The position numbers were made by a program, and so were the translations under genes. Positions 26,183 through 33,847 of a DNA stretch of 64,000 nucleotides are shown here, piece by piece (position 1 is the first letter of the stretch; every line of letters begins with the position of its first letter). The notes under the pieces were generated by a model. That model made no database searches. It was not told the origin of the DNA and saw only the letters and a program-made list of their open reading frames with translations. The DNA is taken from assembly GCA_900768505.1 (NCBI GenBank), contig CAAGED010000032.1:10707-74706 (forward strand), in the 5' to 3' direction. Source of the DNA: Lentisphaeria bacterium (GTDB lineage Bacteria > Verrucomicrobiota > Lentisphaeria > Victivallales > Victivallaceae).

Positions 26183-27403
26183 ATGCAGCTTAAAATGGAT
26201 GGAAAAATGGAAGTTTTAGCAAACGAAATTGGTGGTTTTTTAGGTAATTCATCTTGGATTCGTCGTATGTTTGAAGCTGGAATTGAATTGAAAAAGCAGT
26301 ACGGTGCGGATAATGTTTATGATTTCAGTATTGGAAATCCGGATTTGCCGCCGCCAATGTCGGTCAAGGAGACCATGACGAAGATAAGTGAAAAAATTGA
26401 TCAGCCATTTGCATTGGGGTATATGCCAAATGCCGGTTATCCGGAGGTGAGGGCAAAGTTGGCGGCGCACCTGAGTGCGGAGCAGGGAGTGCAATTGCTG
26501 GATAAGCATGTTGTAATGAGCTGCGGCGCAGCTGGAGGAATCAACGCTTTTTTTAGGGCGGTATTGAATCCGGGCGAAGAGGTGGTGGTGCCGGCTCCGT
26601 ACTTTGTGGAGTATGGTTTTTATGTGGGAAATTTTGGCGGTAAATTAGTGCCGGTCAAGGCGAAGGATTTTACATTTGAGTTGGATTTGGCGGCGATAGA
26701 GTCGGCAATAAATGAAAAAACCCGGGCGGTTATCATTAATTCGCCCAATAATCCAACCGGGCAGATTTATTCTGCGTCTGATATCGCCATGTTGAGTGAA
26801 ATTTTGACTGTGGCAACAAAAAAATATGGTCATCCGATTTACTTGATTGCCGACGAACCGTATCGTTTTTTGAATTTCGATCAGGTGGAAATTCCATCGG
26901 TTTTGGCGTATTATGAATTCAGTGTGGTTATTGGATCTTATTCCAAGAGTTTGTCTCTGGCGGGAGAACGAATTGGCTATATTGCTATCAATCCGGCGAT
27001 GCGCGATGGCGACAAATTGATTGCCGGCCTGATTATGACGACCAGAATTTTAGGGTTTGTCAATGCTCCGGCGTTGGCGCAGCAAATTTTGCTGGGATGT
27101 CTGGAGAGCAGCGTGGATTTGAATATTTACGGGGAACGCCGGGATGCCATGGCCAAGGTGTTGGATTACGCTGGTTTGGAGTATACCTTGCCCCGGGGCG
27201 CATTTTATTTCTTCCCCAAATCTCCGCTGGCAGACGATATGAAGTTTATTGACGCATTAGTTGAGGAACGAGTTCTGGCGGTGACCGGACGCGGTTTTGG
27301 TTGCCCCGGGTATGTAAGAATGGCGTTTTGTGTGGACATGAACATTATCAATCGCTCGGCGGAATCCATGAAGCGGGCGGTGGACAAGGTAAAAAACTGC
27401 TGA
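26183..27403 (+). CDS. Class I/II PLP-dependent aminotransferase
   Basis: A 406-aa fold-type I aminotransferase, aspartate-aminotransferase-like, amino-acid substrate not determined. Characteristic pieces are DFSIGNPDLPPP (residues about 47-58), the phosphate loop MSCGAAGGINAFFRAV, the Asn of INSPNNPTGQIYS, the Asp-Tyr of IADEPYRFLNFD and the PLP lysine in IGSYSKSLSLAGERIGY (about 262). The C-terminal arginine region is GYVRMAFCVD. AGGAGG lies only 2 nt before the first ATG (26183), so the ATG at 26195 may be the true start. It is followed 25 nt later by the sigma-54 activator gene, an arrangement that suggests co-transcription. Confidence 0.9.
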   Translation: MQLKMDGKMEVLANEIGGFLGNSSWIRRMFEAGIELKKQYGADNVYDFSIGNPDLPPPMSVKETMTKISEKIDQPFALGYMPNAGYPEVRAKLAAHLSAEQGVQLLDKHVVMSCGAAGGINAFFRAVLNPGEEVVVPAPYFVEYGFYVGNFGGKLVPVKAKDFTFELDLAAIESAINEKTRAVIINSPNNPTGQIYSASDIAMLSEILTVATKKYGHPIYLIADEPYRFLNFDQVEIPSVLAYYEFSVVIGSYSKSLSLAGERIGYIAINPAMRDGDKLIAGLIMTTRILGFVNAPALAQQILLGCLESSVDLNIYGERRDAMAKVLDYAGLEYTLPRGAFYFFPKSPLADDMKFIDALVEERVLAVTGRGFGCPGYVRMAFCVDMNIINRSAESMKRAVDKVKNC

Positions 27404-27428
27404 TTGATTCGAGGAGAATTTTTTAGAG

Positions 27429-28976
27429 GTGGATCGCAAGAAAAATTTGGAAATAATTGTCCTGAATCAGATCAGTCATGCCATTGTGCATCAGCGGCAG
27501 GCGTCGGATTTGATTCGGGAGGTATTGGATATTCTTTACCATGAAATGGGTTTGAAGCGCGGAACCATCACGCTGCGCCATGATGATGTGCTCTACATTG
27601 AGGCTTCCAACGGGTTGAGCAATGAAGAGCGCAACCGCGGTAAATATCGTTTAGGTGAGGGTATTACTGGCAAGGTGGCGTTGCAGGGGCAGCCATTGGT
27701 GATTCCGGACATTTCTAAAGAACCGGAATTTTTGGATCGAACCGGAGCGCGGCGTTCGGTGAAAAATGTGGCCTTTATTTGTGTGCCGGTTATTCATAAC
27801 GACGAAGTTATCGGCACCATGAGTATTGACCGCGAAACCACGCACAATGTGGATTTGGATCGGGATTTGAGCTTGCTGGAAACAGTTAGCAATATTATGG
27901 CCGATGCAATTTGTGCCTTGCGTCTGGAGCATGAGGAACGGGAGAAATTATTGGCGGAAAATGAGCGTTTGCGCAGTGAATTGGACAACACCAAGCCGGA
28001 TGACATTATTGGAAATTGCAGTGTAATGCGTTCGATTTACACCAAAATTTCCCAGGTGGCCGCCAGTAATGCCACGGTGTTGATCCGTGGTGCTTCCGGA
28101 ACCGGCAAGGAGATGATTGCCAATGCAATACATCGGGCGAGCAAACGTAAGGATTTGCCGTTTATTGTGGTGAATTGTGCGGCGCTGCCGGAAAATCTGG
28201 TGGAAAGTGAACTTTTCGGGCACGAAAAGGGGGCGTTTACCGGAGCGGTTTCCCGGCGTATCGGACGCATTGAGGCGGCGGGTGAGGGAACGATATTTTT
28301 GGATGAAATCGGCGATTTGGGATTGCCGATGCAGGTTAAATTTCTGCGTTTTTTGCAGGAGCGCACTTTTCAGCGGATTGGTTCGAACGAGGAGATAAAG
28401 TCCTCGGTACGTATTTTAGCGGCCACCAGCCGTAATTTGGAAGAGTTGATGCAGGAGGGAAAATTCCGGGAGGATTTATATTATCGGTTAAATGTTTTTC
28501 CCATACATTTGCCGGAACTCAAGGAACGGCGCAGTGATATTGTGCTTTTGGCGGAATATTTCTTGGAAAAATATAATAAATTGTATAACAAGAAGATTCG
28601 ACGCATATCCACTCCGGCGATTAATATGATTATGTCCTACCACTGGCCAGGCAACGTGCGGGAATTGGAGAATTGTATTGAGCGTACCGTGTTGACCGTC
28701 AGCGGCGAAGTGATTCACGGTTTTCATCTGCCGCCATCATTGCAGACGGCACAATCCACTGGTACTTCTGCTTTTGACAATGCCGACGGGACGGCCAGTT
28801 TTGAAACGATGGTGGCCTCGTTTGAGCGTGAATTGATTGTTGAGGCCTTGAAGAACAATCGTGGCAATGTGGCGGCCAGTGCCAGGGCGTTGGGAACGAC
28901 GCCGCGAGTGATTCATTATAAAATTGAAAGATTGGGAATAACGCCCAACTGGTATTCGGCCAAGAAAAAGCAGTAG
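27429..28976 (+). CDS. Sigma-54-dependent activator with GAF sensor (NifA-like architecture)
   Basis: A 515-aa enhancer-binding protein that would drive sigma-54 RNA polymerase. Residues about 10-165 are a GAF domain (IREVLDILYHEMGLKRGTIT...GEGITGKVALQGQPLVIPD). Residues 190-425 are the AAA+ core with Walker A GASGTGKE, the sigma-54 contact loop GHEKGAFTGAV, Walker B GTIFLDEIGDL and FREDLYYRLNVF. The C-terminus is a Fis-type helix-turn-helix (NRGNVAASARALGTTPRVIHYKIERLGI). The start is GTG at 27429 with GAGGAGA 11 nt upstream. This is the domain order of NifA, but no nif genes are here, so the signal and targets are unknown. No clear -24/-12 promoter was found in the window. Confidence 0.93.
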   Translation: MDRKKNLEIIVLNQISHAIVHQRQASDLIREVLDILYHEMGLKRGTITLRHDDVLYIEASNGLSNEERNRGKYRLGEGITGKVALQGQPLVIPDISKEPEFLDRTGARRSVKNVAFICVPVIHNDEVIGTMSIDRETTHNVDLDRDLSLLETVSNIMADAICALRLEHEEREKLLAENERLRSELDNTKPDDIIGNCSVMRSIYTKISQVAASNATVLIRGASGTGKEMIANAIHRASKRKDLPFIVVNCAALPENLVESELFGHEKGAFTGAVSRRIGRIEAAGEGTIFLDEIGDLGLPMQVKFLRFLQERTFQRIGSNEEIKSSVRILAATSRNLEELMQEGKFREDLYYRLNVFPIHLPELKERRSDIVLLAEYFLEKYNKLYNKKIRRISTPAINMIMSYHWPGNVRELENCIERTVLTVSGEVIHGFHLPPSLQTAQSTGTSAFDNADGTASFETMVASFERELIVEALKNNRGNVAASARALGTTPRVIHYKIERLGITPNWYSAKKKQ

Positions 28977-29064
28977 TTTTTCAGTTGACGAATGTATAAT
29001 TTGATTTTGTCGGGTGGAAGTGTATAAGTGGAAATGCCCAGACAAGAATTTTTAAGGAGGTTTT

Positions 29065-30216
29065 ATGATTACAAAATCCAATATTCCGGCAAAAATAACT
29101 CGTCGTGCTTTAAAAAATGGCAAAATTTCTCTGCCTTTGTTGGGATTCGGCATGATGCGTTTGCCTCAGAAGGATGGCGTGATTGATGGCGAAGCTTTGC
29201 AAAAAATGGTGGATAATGCCATGTCTTGCGGGTGCAATTATTTTGATACGGCTTACGTTTATCACAACGGTTTAAGCGAAAAAGCAGTGGCGGATGCGCT
29301 GAAAAAATACCCCAGGGATTCTTATTTGCTGGCGGATAAAATGCCAATGTGGATGCTGGAAAAACCGGAACAACTGGAGGAGATTTTTCAGGAGCAGTTA
29401 AATCGCTGCCAATGTGGATATTTTGATTTTTATCTGATGCATGCTTTGGAAAAAGGGGTGTGGGAGCGCTCGAAAAGTTTGAAAGTTTATGAGTTTTTAG
29501 CGGCTAAAAAGGCAGAAGGAAAAATCCGTTATTTAGGTTTTTCATTTCATGATACGCCAGAGGTATTGCAGGAGATTGTCGATCAGAAAAAGTGGGATTT
29601 TGCACAAATCCAGTTGAATTTTTTGGATTGGGTAATTTACCGCTCCCGGGAGCAGTATGAAATTTTAACGCAGGCGGATATTCCGGTGATTGTCATGGAG
29701 CCCTTGCGCGGCGGTTCGCTGGCCACCTTAACTCCCAAAACTTGTGAAATGCTTACCGCCGCTGATCCGGATCGCAGTGTGCCATCCTGGGGATTGCGTT
29801 ATGTCGCCTCGTTGCCCAATGTGTTGACGGTGCTTAGCGGCATGTCAAATCCGGCGCAAGTGGCGGATAATTTAAAAACTTTCACCAATTTTATTCCACT
29901 GAGTGTGGCTGAGCGCGCAACTCTCGCACAGGCGTTGGAAATTTACAAACAGACATTGGCCGTACCATGTACGGCTTGCCGTTATTGTATGCCGTGTCCG
30001 GCGGGAGTGGCGATACCGGCTATTTTCGGCCATTACAATCAATATAAAATTAATGGCAACGGCTGGCTTTTTAACAGCAATTATACTACTATTCCGGCGG
30101 AATCCCGGGCTGACAAGTGTATAAAATGCGGTAAATGCGCTAAACACTGTCCACAGCATATCAATACTCCGGAGGAGTTGGCGAAGATTGCGCTGGAGGC
30201 GGAACACATTCAGTAA
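29065..30216 (+). CDS. Aldo/keto reductase with C-terminal 4Fe-4S ferredoxin-like domain
   Basis: A 383-aa fusion common in anaerobes: a (beta/alpha)8 aldo/keto reductase followed by an iron-sulfur part. The catalytic tetrad is visible as Asp and Tyr in YFDTAYVYHNG (about 58-68), Lys in LLADKMPMW and His in YLMHALEKG. The C-terminal part has CTACRYCMPCPAGV and DKCIKCGKCAKHCPQHIN, enough cysteines for one 4Fe-4S cluster and extra ligands. AAGGAGG lies 6 nt before the ATG. The substrate is unknown; such proteins are often annotated as oxidoreductases linked to ferredoxin. It is a single gene after the sigma-54 activator. Confidence 0.92.
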   Translation: MITKSNIPAKITRRALKNGKISLPLLGFGMMRLPQKDGVIDGEALQKMVDNAMSCGCNYFDTAYVYHNGLSEKAVADALKKYPRDSYLLADKMPMWMLEKPEQLEEIFQEQLNRCQCGYFDFYLMHALEKGVWERSKSLKVYEFLAAKKAEGKIRYLGFSFHDTPEVLQEIVDQKKWDFAQIQLNFLDWVIYRSREQYEILTQADIPVIVMEPLRGGSLATLTPKTCEMLTAADPDRSVPSWGLRYVASLPNVLTVLSGMSNPAQVADNLKTFTNFIPLSVAERATLAQALEIYKQTLAVPCTACRYCMPCPAGVAIPAIFGHYNQYKINGNGWLFNSNYTTIPAESRADKCIKCGKCAKHCPQHINTPEELAKIALEAEHIQ

Positions 30217-30382
30217 AAAAAACTGGTTTTCGATTGTAGCTGGATAAAATACTATCCATTTCGAAACACAATTCATTTTTTTTTAGCGCAAGCCAATTGA
30301 TAGCGCTGCCCTTTGTTGAAATATTGCCGATGCCATATTATATTGTAGAATTATTCGAAAAAAATTAATTCAGGAGATGAAA

Positions 30383-30688
30383 ATGAAATTACAAGCGGCA
30401 TTTATTTACGTGGCTCCTAAATGTGATCCGGCCAAGCAATGTGCGGTTATCCCCGGAGAAGCAATTGACCTTCATGTGGTTGGTTGTTCCGATTACGCTC
30501 AAGCCGAAGCCGTGGCCAAAAAATTGGTGGCGGATGGTTGTACTGCATTGGAACTCTGCGCCGGATTCGGCAATGAGGGAATTGCCCGTATTCAAAAGGC
30601 GGTTGGGGCTGAAATTGCAGTAGGCGCAGTGAAATTTGACTTCCATCCGGGATTTGGCTTTAAGAGCGGCGATTCGGTATTTCAGTAA
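30383..30688 (+). CDS. DUF6506-family small protein
   Basis: A 101-aa protein of a conserved family without known role. It begins MKLQAAFIYVAPKCDPAKQC and contains VGCSDYAQAEAVAKKLVADGCTALELCAGFGNEGIARIQKAV. This alternating pattern of strands and helices suggests a small alpha/beta domain, and the G-F-G-N-E-G loop could bind a ligand. The ATG at 30383 has GGAG at a 6-nt distance; the ATG at 30377 overlaps that site and is excluded. It stands alone and is followed by a strong hairpin at 30719-30750. The DUF number is from memory of the family's wording and should be confirmed. Confidence 0.7.
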   Translation: MKLQAAFIYVAPKCDPAKQCAVIPGEAIDLHVVGCSDYAQAEAVAKKLVADGCTALELCAGFGNEGIARIQKAVGAEIAVGAVKFDFHPGFGFKSGDSVFQ

Positions 30689-30718
30689 ATGGCGTATTAA
30701 TCTAGTTTGTTAAAGTAG

Positions 30719-30750
30719 CCCCCCGCATTTGATTGCTCAAATGTGGGGGG
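30719..30750. terminator. Strong hairpin between convergent genes
   Basis: CCCCCCGCATTTGA (30719-30732) pairs with TCAAATGTGGGGGG (30737-30750), a 14-bp stem with one G-U pair and a TTGC loop. It lies between the converging DUF6506 and lipoprotein genes. It lacks a U tract on either strand, so it may act as an mRNA-end stabiliser or a bidirectional stop. Confidence 0.6.
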
Positions 30751-30863
30751 AGTTGTGTATGGAGAGGGGATAAATTTTTTTAGTTTATTCTTTTATGTTT
30801 TTAGTTGACGGATCAGAGATGGTTCATCGACTCTGCACAATATTTTTTCTCTAATGGATTGAG

Positions 30864-32957
30864 TTAGTTGCCGTATGGAATCCAGAGAATACGGCCGCCG
30901 CTTCTCGCGTTTTCCGTGTGACGCTCAAACATGTCGCCCAAAATTGACCACCGGTGCTTTCCCGGGGCGGATTCAATGGTGATGCCGGGAAAAAAGCTGT
31001 AACGGGTACGTTCACCGTCACGCTGGTAACTGAAGGCTTTGCCCAGAATTTTTACCATCTCCTGATCGTCGATTTTCACGCCGCGGACAATGCGCCACAA
31101 TATGCTCCACTGATAATCCTGCGCCAGAGTCTCATGATTCCACAACAAGCCGAAGAGCAGCTTGTGGCTGGAGAAATCCGCCTCGATGGTTGTGGCGAGC
31201 AAGAAGTTTCTGAATGCTGATTCAGCCATTTCGCTGGAATTGATCTCCGGTAAATCCAATTCTATTTTTGCTGATTGCTTTTTTATATCCTCCTGCAATT
31301 TGGCGATTTTTCGCTTTATTTCAGCCCGGCGCACCAAGGCAGCGTTTGAATGTGCTGCCTTGGTGGCAGTGAACTGCTGGTACTCCAAATTTTTCTGCAA
31401 ATTCAGCATTTCAGCAAGTTGGCTGTGCAAGGTATCGCAGAGTTCGGTATCGGCGTCGTTTTTCCAAATTTTGGTGCTGCCCTGTTTCCCAAGGTAGCTG
31501 CCCAGCAAGGCCCAACTCTTATGTGTAACGTTGTCGTTGAACGATGAGTCAATACCGTCGCTGGTGAAATCTTTAACACTGAATTCGCCGTTCCCTGAGG
31601 TATTTTCATACCCGAAGAGTATATTCCACAACAATGAGAAACCGTTTTGTCCGGAGTTGTTCTCATAATAATTGATGAGGAACGGCAATTCATGGTGGGT
31701 TTTACCAAAGAGTAGCGATAACCCGAACTCACTGGGACTTTCGTTGTATGTGGCGTAATAAAAGAGCGTAAGGCCAATTCCATCATTGCTGTTGTGATTG
31801 TAATGAGCCAGTGGACCGGCAAAATTCATGAAATCAAACTTCCGGGTATTTTTTTTGTATGATGTAGAGAACAATGGGGTACATATATCAAAAATAGATT
31901 TATTATTTTTCCAGCCGCATAATGGAAATATGATATTATTACCTGCATTGTGTAAATAATTGAATGCCCAAAACCAATCTTTACCTTTGCCGCCGAATGG
32001 CAGAATCAAGGTTTTTTCCTGATCTTTGTAGAAGTTAAAGACCCAAGTTTTCTCATTATCCCAGTAGACAAAAGGGAGAATATTGTGTTTGTCCTGATTC
32101 CGGTAGTAATTGAATGCCCAGAACCAATCCTTGCCTTGTCCCATAACAGGCAAAACCATCCAATAACCCTGATTCCAAATGCCCAGCAGCACATAATTCA
32201 GATTTTCTGTTTTGCCGCCCAGCGGGAAAAATCCGTAAGTGCCCAGTTTTTTGTTCCACCAAGTATTTAAGACGCAGTTGAAATCCGGAGAAAGGTAGGC
32301 GGCCGGGAAGATAAATTTGCTTTTTGTTTCGTTGTTCCAAAAATAATTCAGCACATATCCGCCCGCGTCGTTTTGTGCATAAAATGGCACAAAAGCGCGG
32401 GATTTGTCTTGGTTGTTCCAAAAATAATTCAGCACATAATTGTTTTCCGGTGAGAAGTGAGCCAGTGGCAGGAACGTTTTACTCTTCGTGTTGTCGTTCC
32501 ATAAATAATTCAAAACGTAGCCGTTGTCGGGTTCAACTGCCATCAATGGTATAAAACCGTAGGATTCCCAATCCCAATTGTGCCACATTGGACCGTAGGC
32601 GATAAAATTGTTGTTCCAAAATACCGGCAGCGCCCATCCCGTTTTTTTCCGGGTATTGAAAGAGCAGTATGGCCACAAAATACCGTAATCATTTGAGTTG
32701 CGGTGGAAAAGCGGGCGCACTGCAAAACCCTTCTTATCCACGTCAATCATTGGCCACAAAATACTCTGATTATCCCCCTCGGAGTAGTAGAGCGGCCAAA
32801 GGTTGGTCTGTTTCCGGTCGAAATCCAAATTTACCTCTTTGCCGATGGGGGAATTTTTCAGCGCCCTCTCCGATGAGGCGCATCCGCTCACCAATGTCAA
32901 ATATCCCAAGCTCAGCATTGAATTGACAATTAATCTTCTCAAATTATTTTTTTTCAT
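30864..32957 (-). CDS. Large repeat lipoprotein of unknown function
   Basis: No named family is recognised. The 697-aa product begins with a lipoprotein signal (hydrophobic residues 9-24, lipobox LVSGC with Cys26), so it should be anchored to the outer membrane or periplasmic face. Residues about 53-345 form a tandem series of roughly a dozen 24-28-residue units rich in Trp, Phe, Tyr and Asn. Several contain Y-V-L-N-Y-F-W-N-N or W-A-F-N-Y followed by a charged turn and LPF or FPL. The pattern suggests a beta-propeller or beta-solenoid. A less regular region follows, then a coiled coil (about 500-560, LAEMLNLQKNLEYQQFTATK onwards) and a final domain with FGLLWNHETLAQDYQWSILW. It is a single gene and could bind glycans or envelope partners, which is inference. 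Confidence 0.8.
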   Translation of the reverse strand: MKKNNLRRLIVNSMLSLGYLTLVSGCASSERALKNSPIGKEVNLDFDRKQTNLWPLYYSEGDNQSILWPMIDVDKKGFAVRPLFHRNSNDYGILWPYCSFNTRKKTGWALPVFWNNNFIAYGPMWHNWDWESYGFIPLMAVEPDNGYVLNYLWNDNTKSKTFLPLAHFSPENNYVLNYFWNNQDKSRAFVPFYAQNDAGGYVLNYFWNNETKSKFIFPAAYLSPDFNCVLNTWWNKKLGTYGFFPLGGKTENLNYVLLGIWNQGYWMVLPVMGQGKDWFWAFNYYRNQDKHNILPFVYWDNEKTWVFNFYKDQEKTLILPFGGKGKDWFWAFNYLHNAGNNIIFPLCGWKNNKSIFDICTPLFSTSYKKNTRKFDFMNFAGPLAHYNHNSNDGIGLTLFYYATYNESPSEFGLSLLFGKTHHELPFLINYYENNSGQNGFSLLWNILFGYENTSGNGEFSVKDFTSDGIDSSFNDNVTHKSWALLGSYLGKQGSTKIWKNDADTELCDTLHSQLAEMLNLQKNLEYQQFTATKAAHSNAALVRRAEIKRKIAKLQEDIKKQSAKIELDLPEINSSEMAESAFRNFLLATTIEADFSSHKLLFGLLWNHETLAQDYQWSILWRIVRGVKIDDQEMVKILGKAFSYQRDGERTRYSFFPGITIESAPGKHRWSILGDMFERHTENARSGGRILWIPYGN

Positions 32958-33047
32958 TTTATATTTACCCCTTTGTGAAAGAAAAATATTCGTATTTATG
33001 ATGTGCCGCAGGGAGGAATTCTTTGCACTTATCGCCTATTTTATGAA

Positions 33048-33509
33048 TTAGTTATTCATTTCGTCCAAACCATTCTGCAGCCGCATCATCAGTGAAGTCA
33101 ATTCCGCCATCTCCTGGGCGGAGAAAACCGCCATAATTTTTTTTACCAGTGCCCGGTAGGGAGCTTCAACCTCGTCTACAAATTCGCGCCCCTTGTTTGT
33201 CAGCTTCAAATGATAACAACGTCGATCGTATTCCACCTTTTGGCGGGTGAGAAAGCCGGCCTTTTCCATGCGATCCACCAAACCGGTTAAATTGGACTGA
33301 TCCACCAGCAGGTGACGGCTGAGTTCCTGCTGGGTCAGCAGGTGGTCGGCGTATTTCAGTACCATCATCACGTTGAATTGCGTGTCGGAAGCCGGCTTAT
33401 CGGCAAAAAATTTTCTGGCTTCGCTCCGGAGCATGATTCCGGTCCACCAGATTGCCATCAGTGTTTCGTGTTCGGAATCATCAAATTTATTGGCGTTGTT
33501 AAAAATCAT
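33048..33509 (-). CDS. MarR-family transcriptional regulator
   Basis: A 153-aa winged-helix regulator. The core reads FNVMMVLKYADHLLTQQELS, the recognition helix LLVDQSNLTGLVDRMEKAGFL, and the wing EYDRRCYHLKLTNKGREFVDEV; flanking helices provide dimerisation. Members bind small palindromes and are often released by phenolics or oxidants. Its promoter at 33555-33583 contains a candidate palindrome in the spacer, which fits autorepression. The gene is divergent from ppdK, 338 nt away, so it could also act on ppdK, but that is only positional. Confidence 0.92.
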   Translation of the reverse strand: MIFNNANKFDDSEHETLMAIWWTGIMLRSEARKFFADKPASDTQFNVMMVLKYADHLLTQQELSRHLLVDQSNLTGLVDRMEKAGFLTRQKVEYDRRCYHLKLTNKGREFVDEVEAPYRALVKKIMAVFSAQEMAELTSLMMRLQNGLDEMNN

Positions 33510-33554
33510 TTATTTTCTCCAGTTTGGGTGTGGATATATATTTTATCTGTCATT

Positions 33555-33583
33555 ATTATATATGTCAATAGTTGATATGTCAA
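33555..33583 (-). promoter_or_regulatory. Consensus sigma-70 promoter of marR gene with overlapping operator-like repeats
   Basis: On the minus strand TTGACA (33578-33583), exactly 17 nt, then TATAAT (33555-33560): both boxes perfect. Within it lie a direct repeat ATATGTCAA (33560-33568 and 33575-33583, 15-bp period) and an imperfect palindrome ATGTCAA-TAG-TTGATAT (33562-33578). MarR proteins commonly bind such sites, so autoregulation is likely. The rest of the gap up to ppdK (33584-33847) shows no further gene. Confidence 0.75.
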
Positions 33584-33847
33584 GTATATTGTTGTGTAGT
33601 TTTATAAAAAAGTTTTTTTTGTGCGGTATGAAGTGCTTTTCCGATTTGTAATCTATAATTCATTGCTGTATATTGGGCGGAGAGATGAAATGTGAGTATT
33701 TTTTGATTAAATTGTATATGTGTTAACTTATTAATTGGCAAGTTGTTAGATGTGTTTATCCGGTGATTGAGCGCTATCGGGCGTCCGGAAGAGATTATTG
33801 AGCATTTTATTGCAGTGTCAACCAAATATTGAGAAAGGTATCCGATT

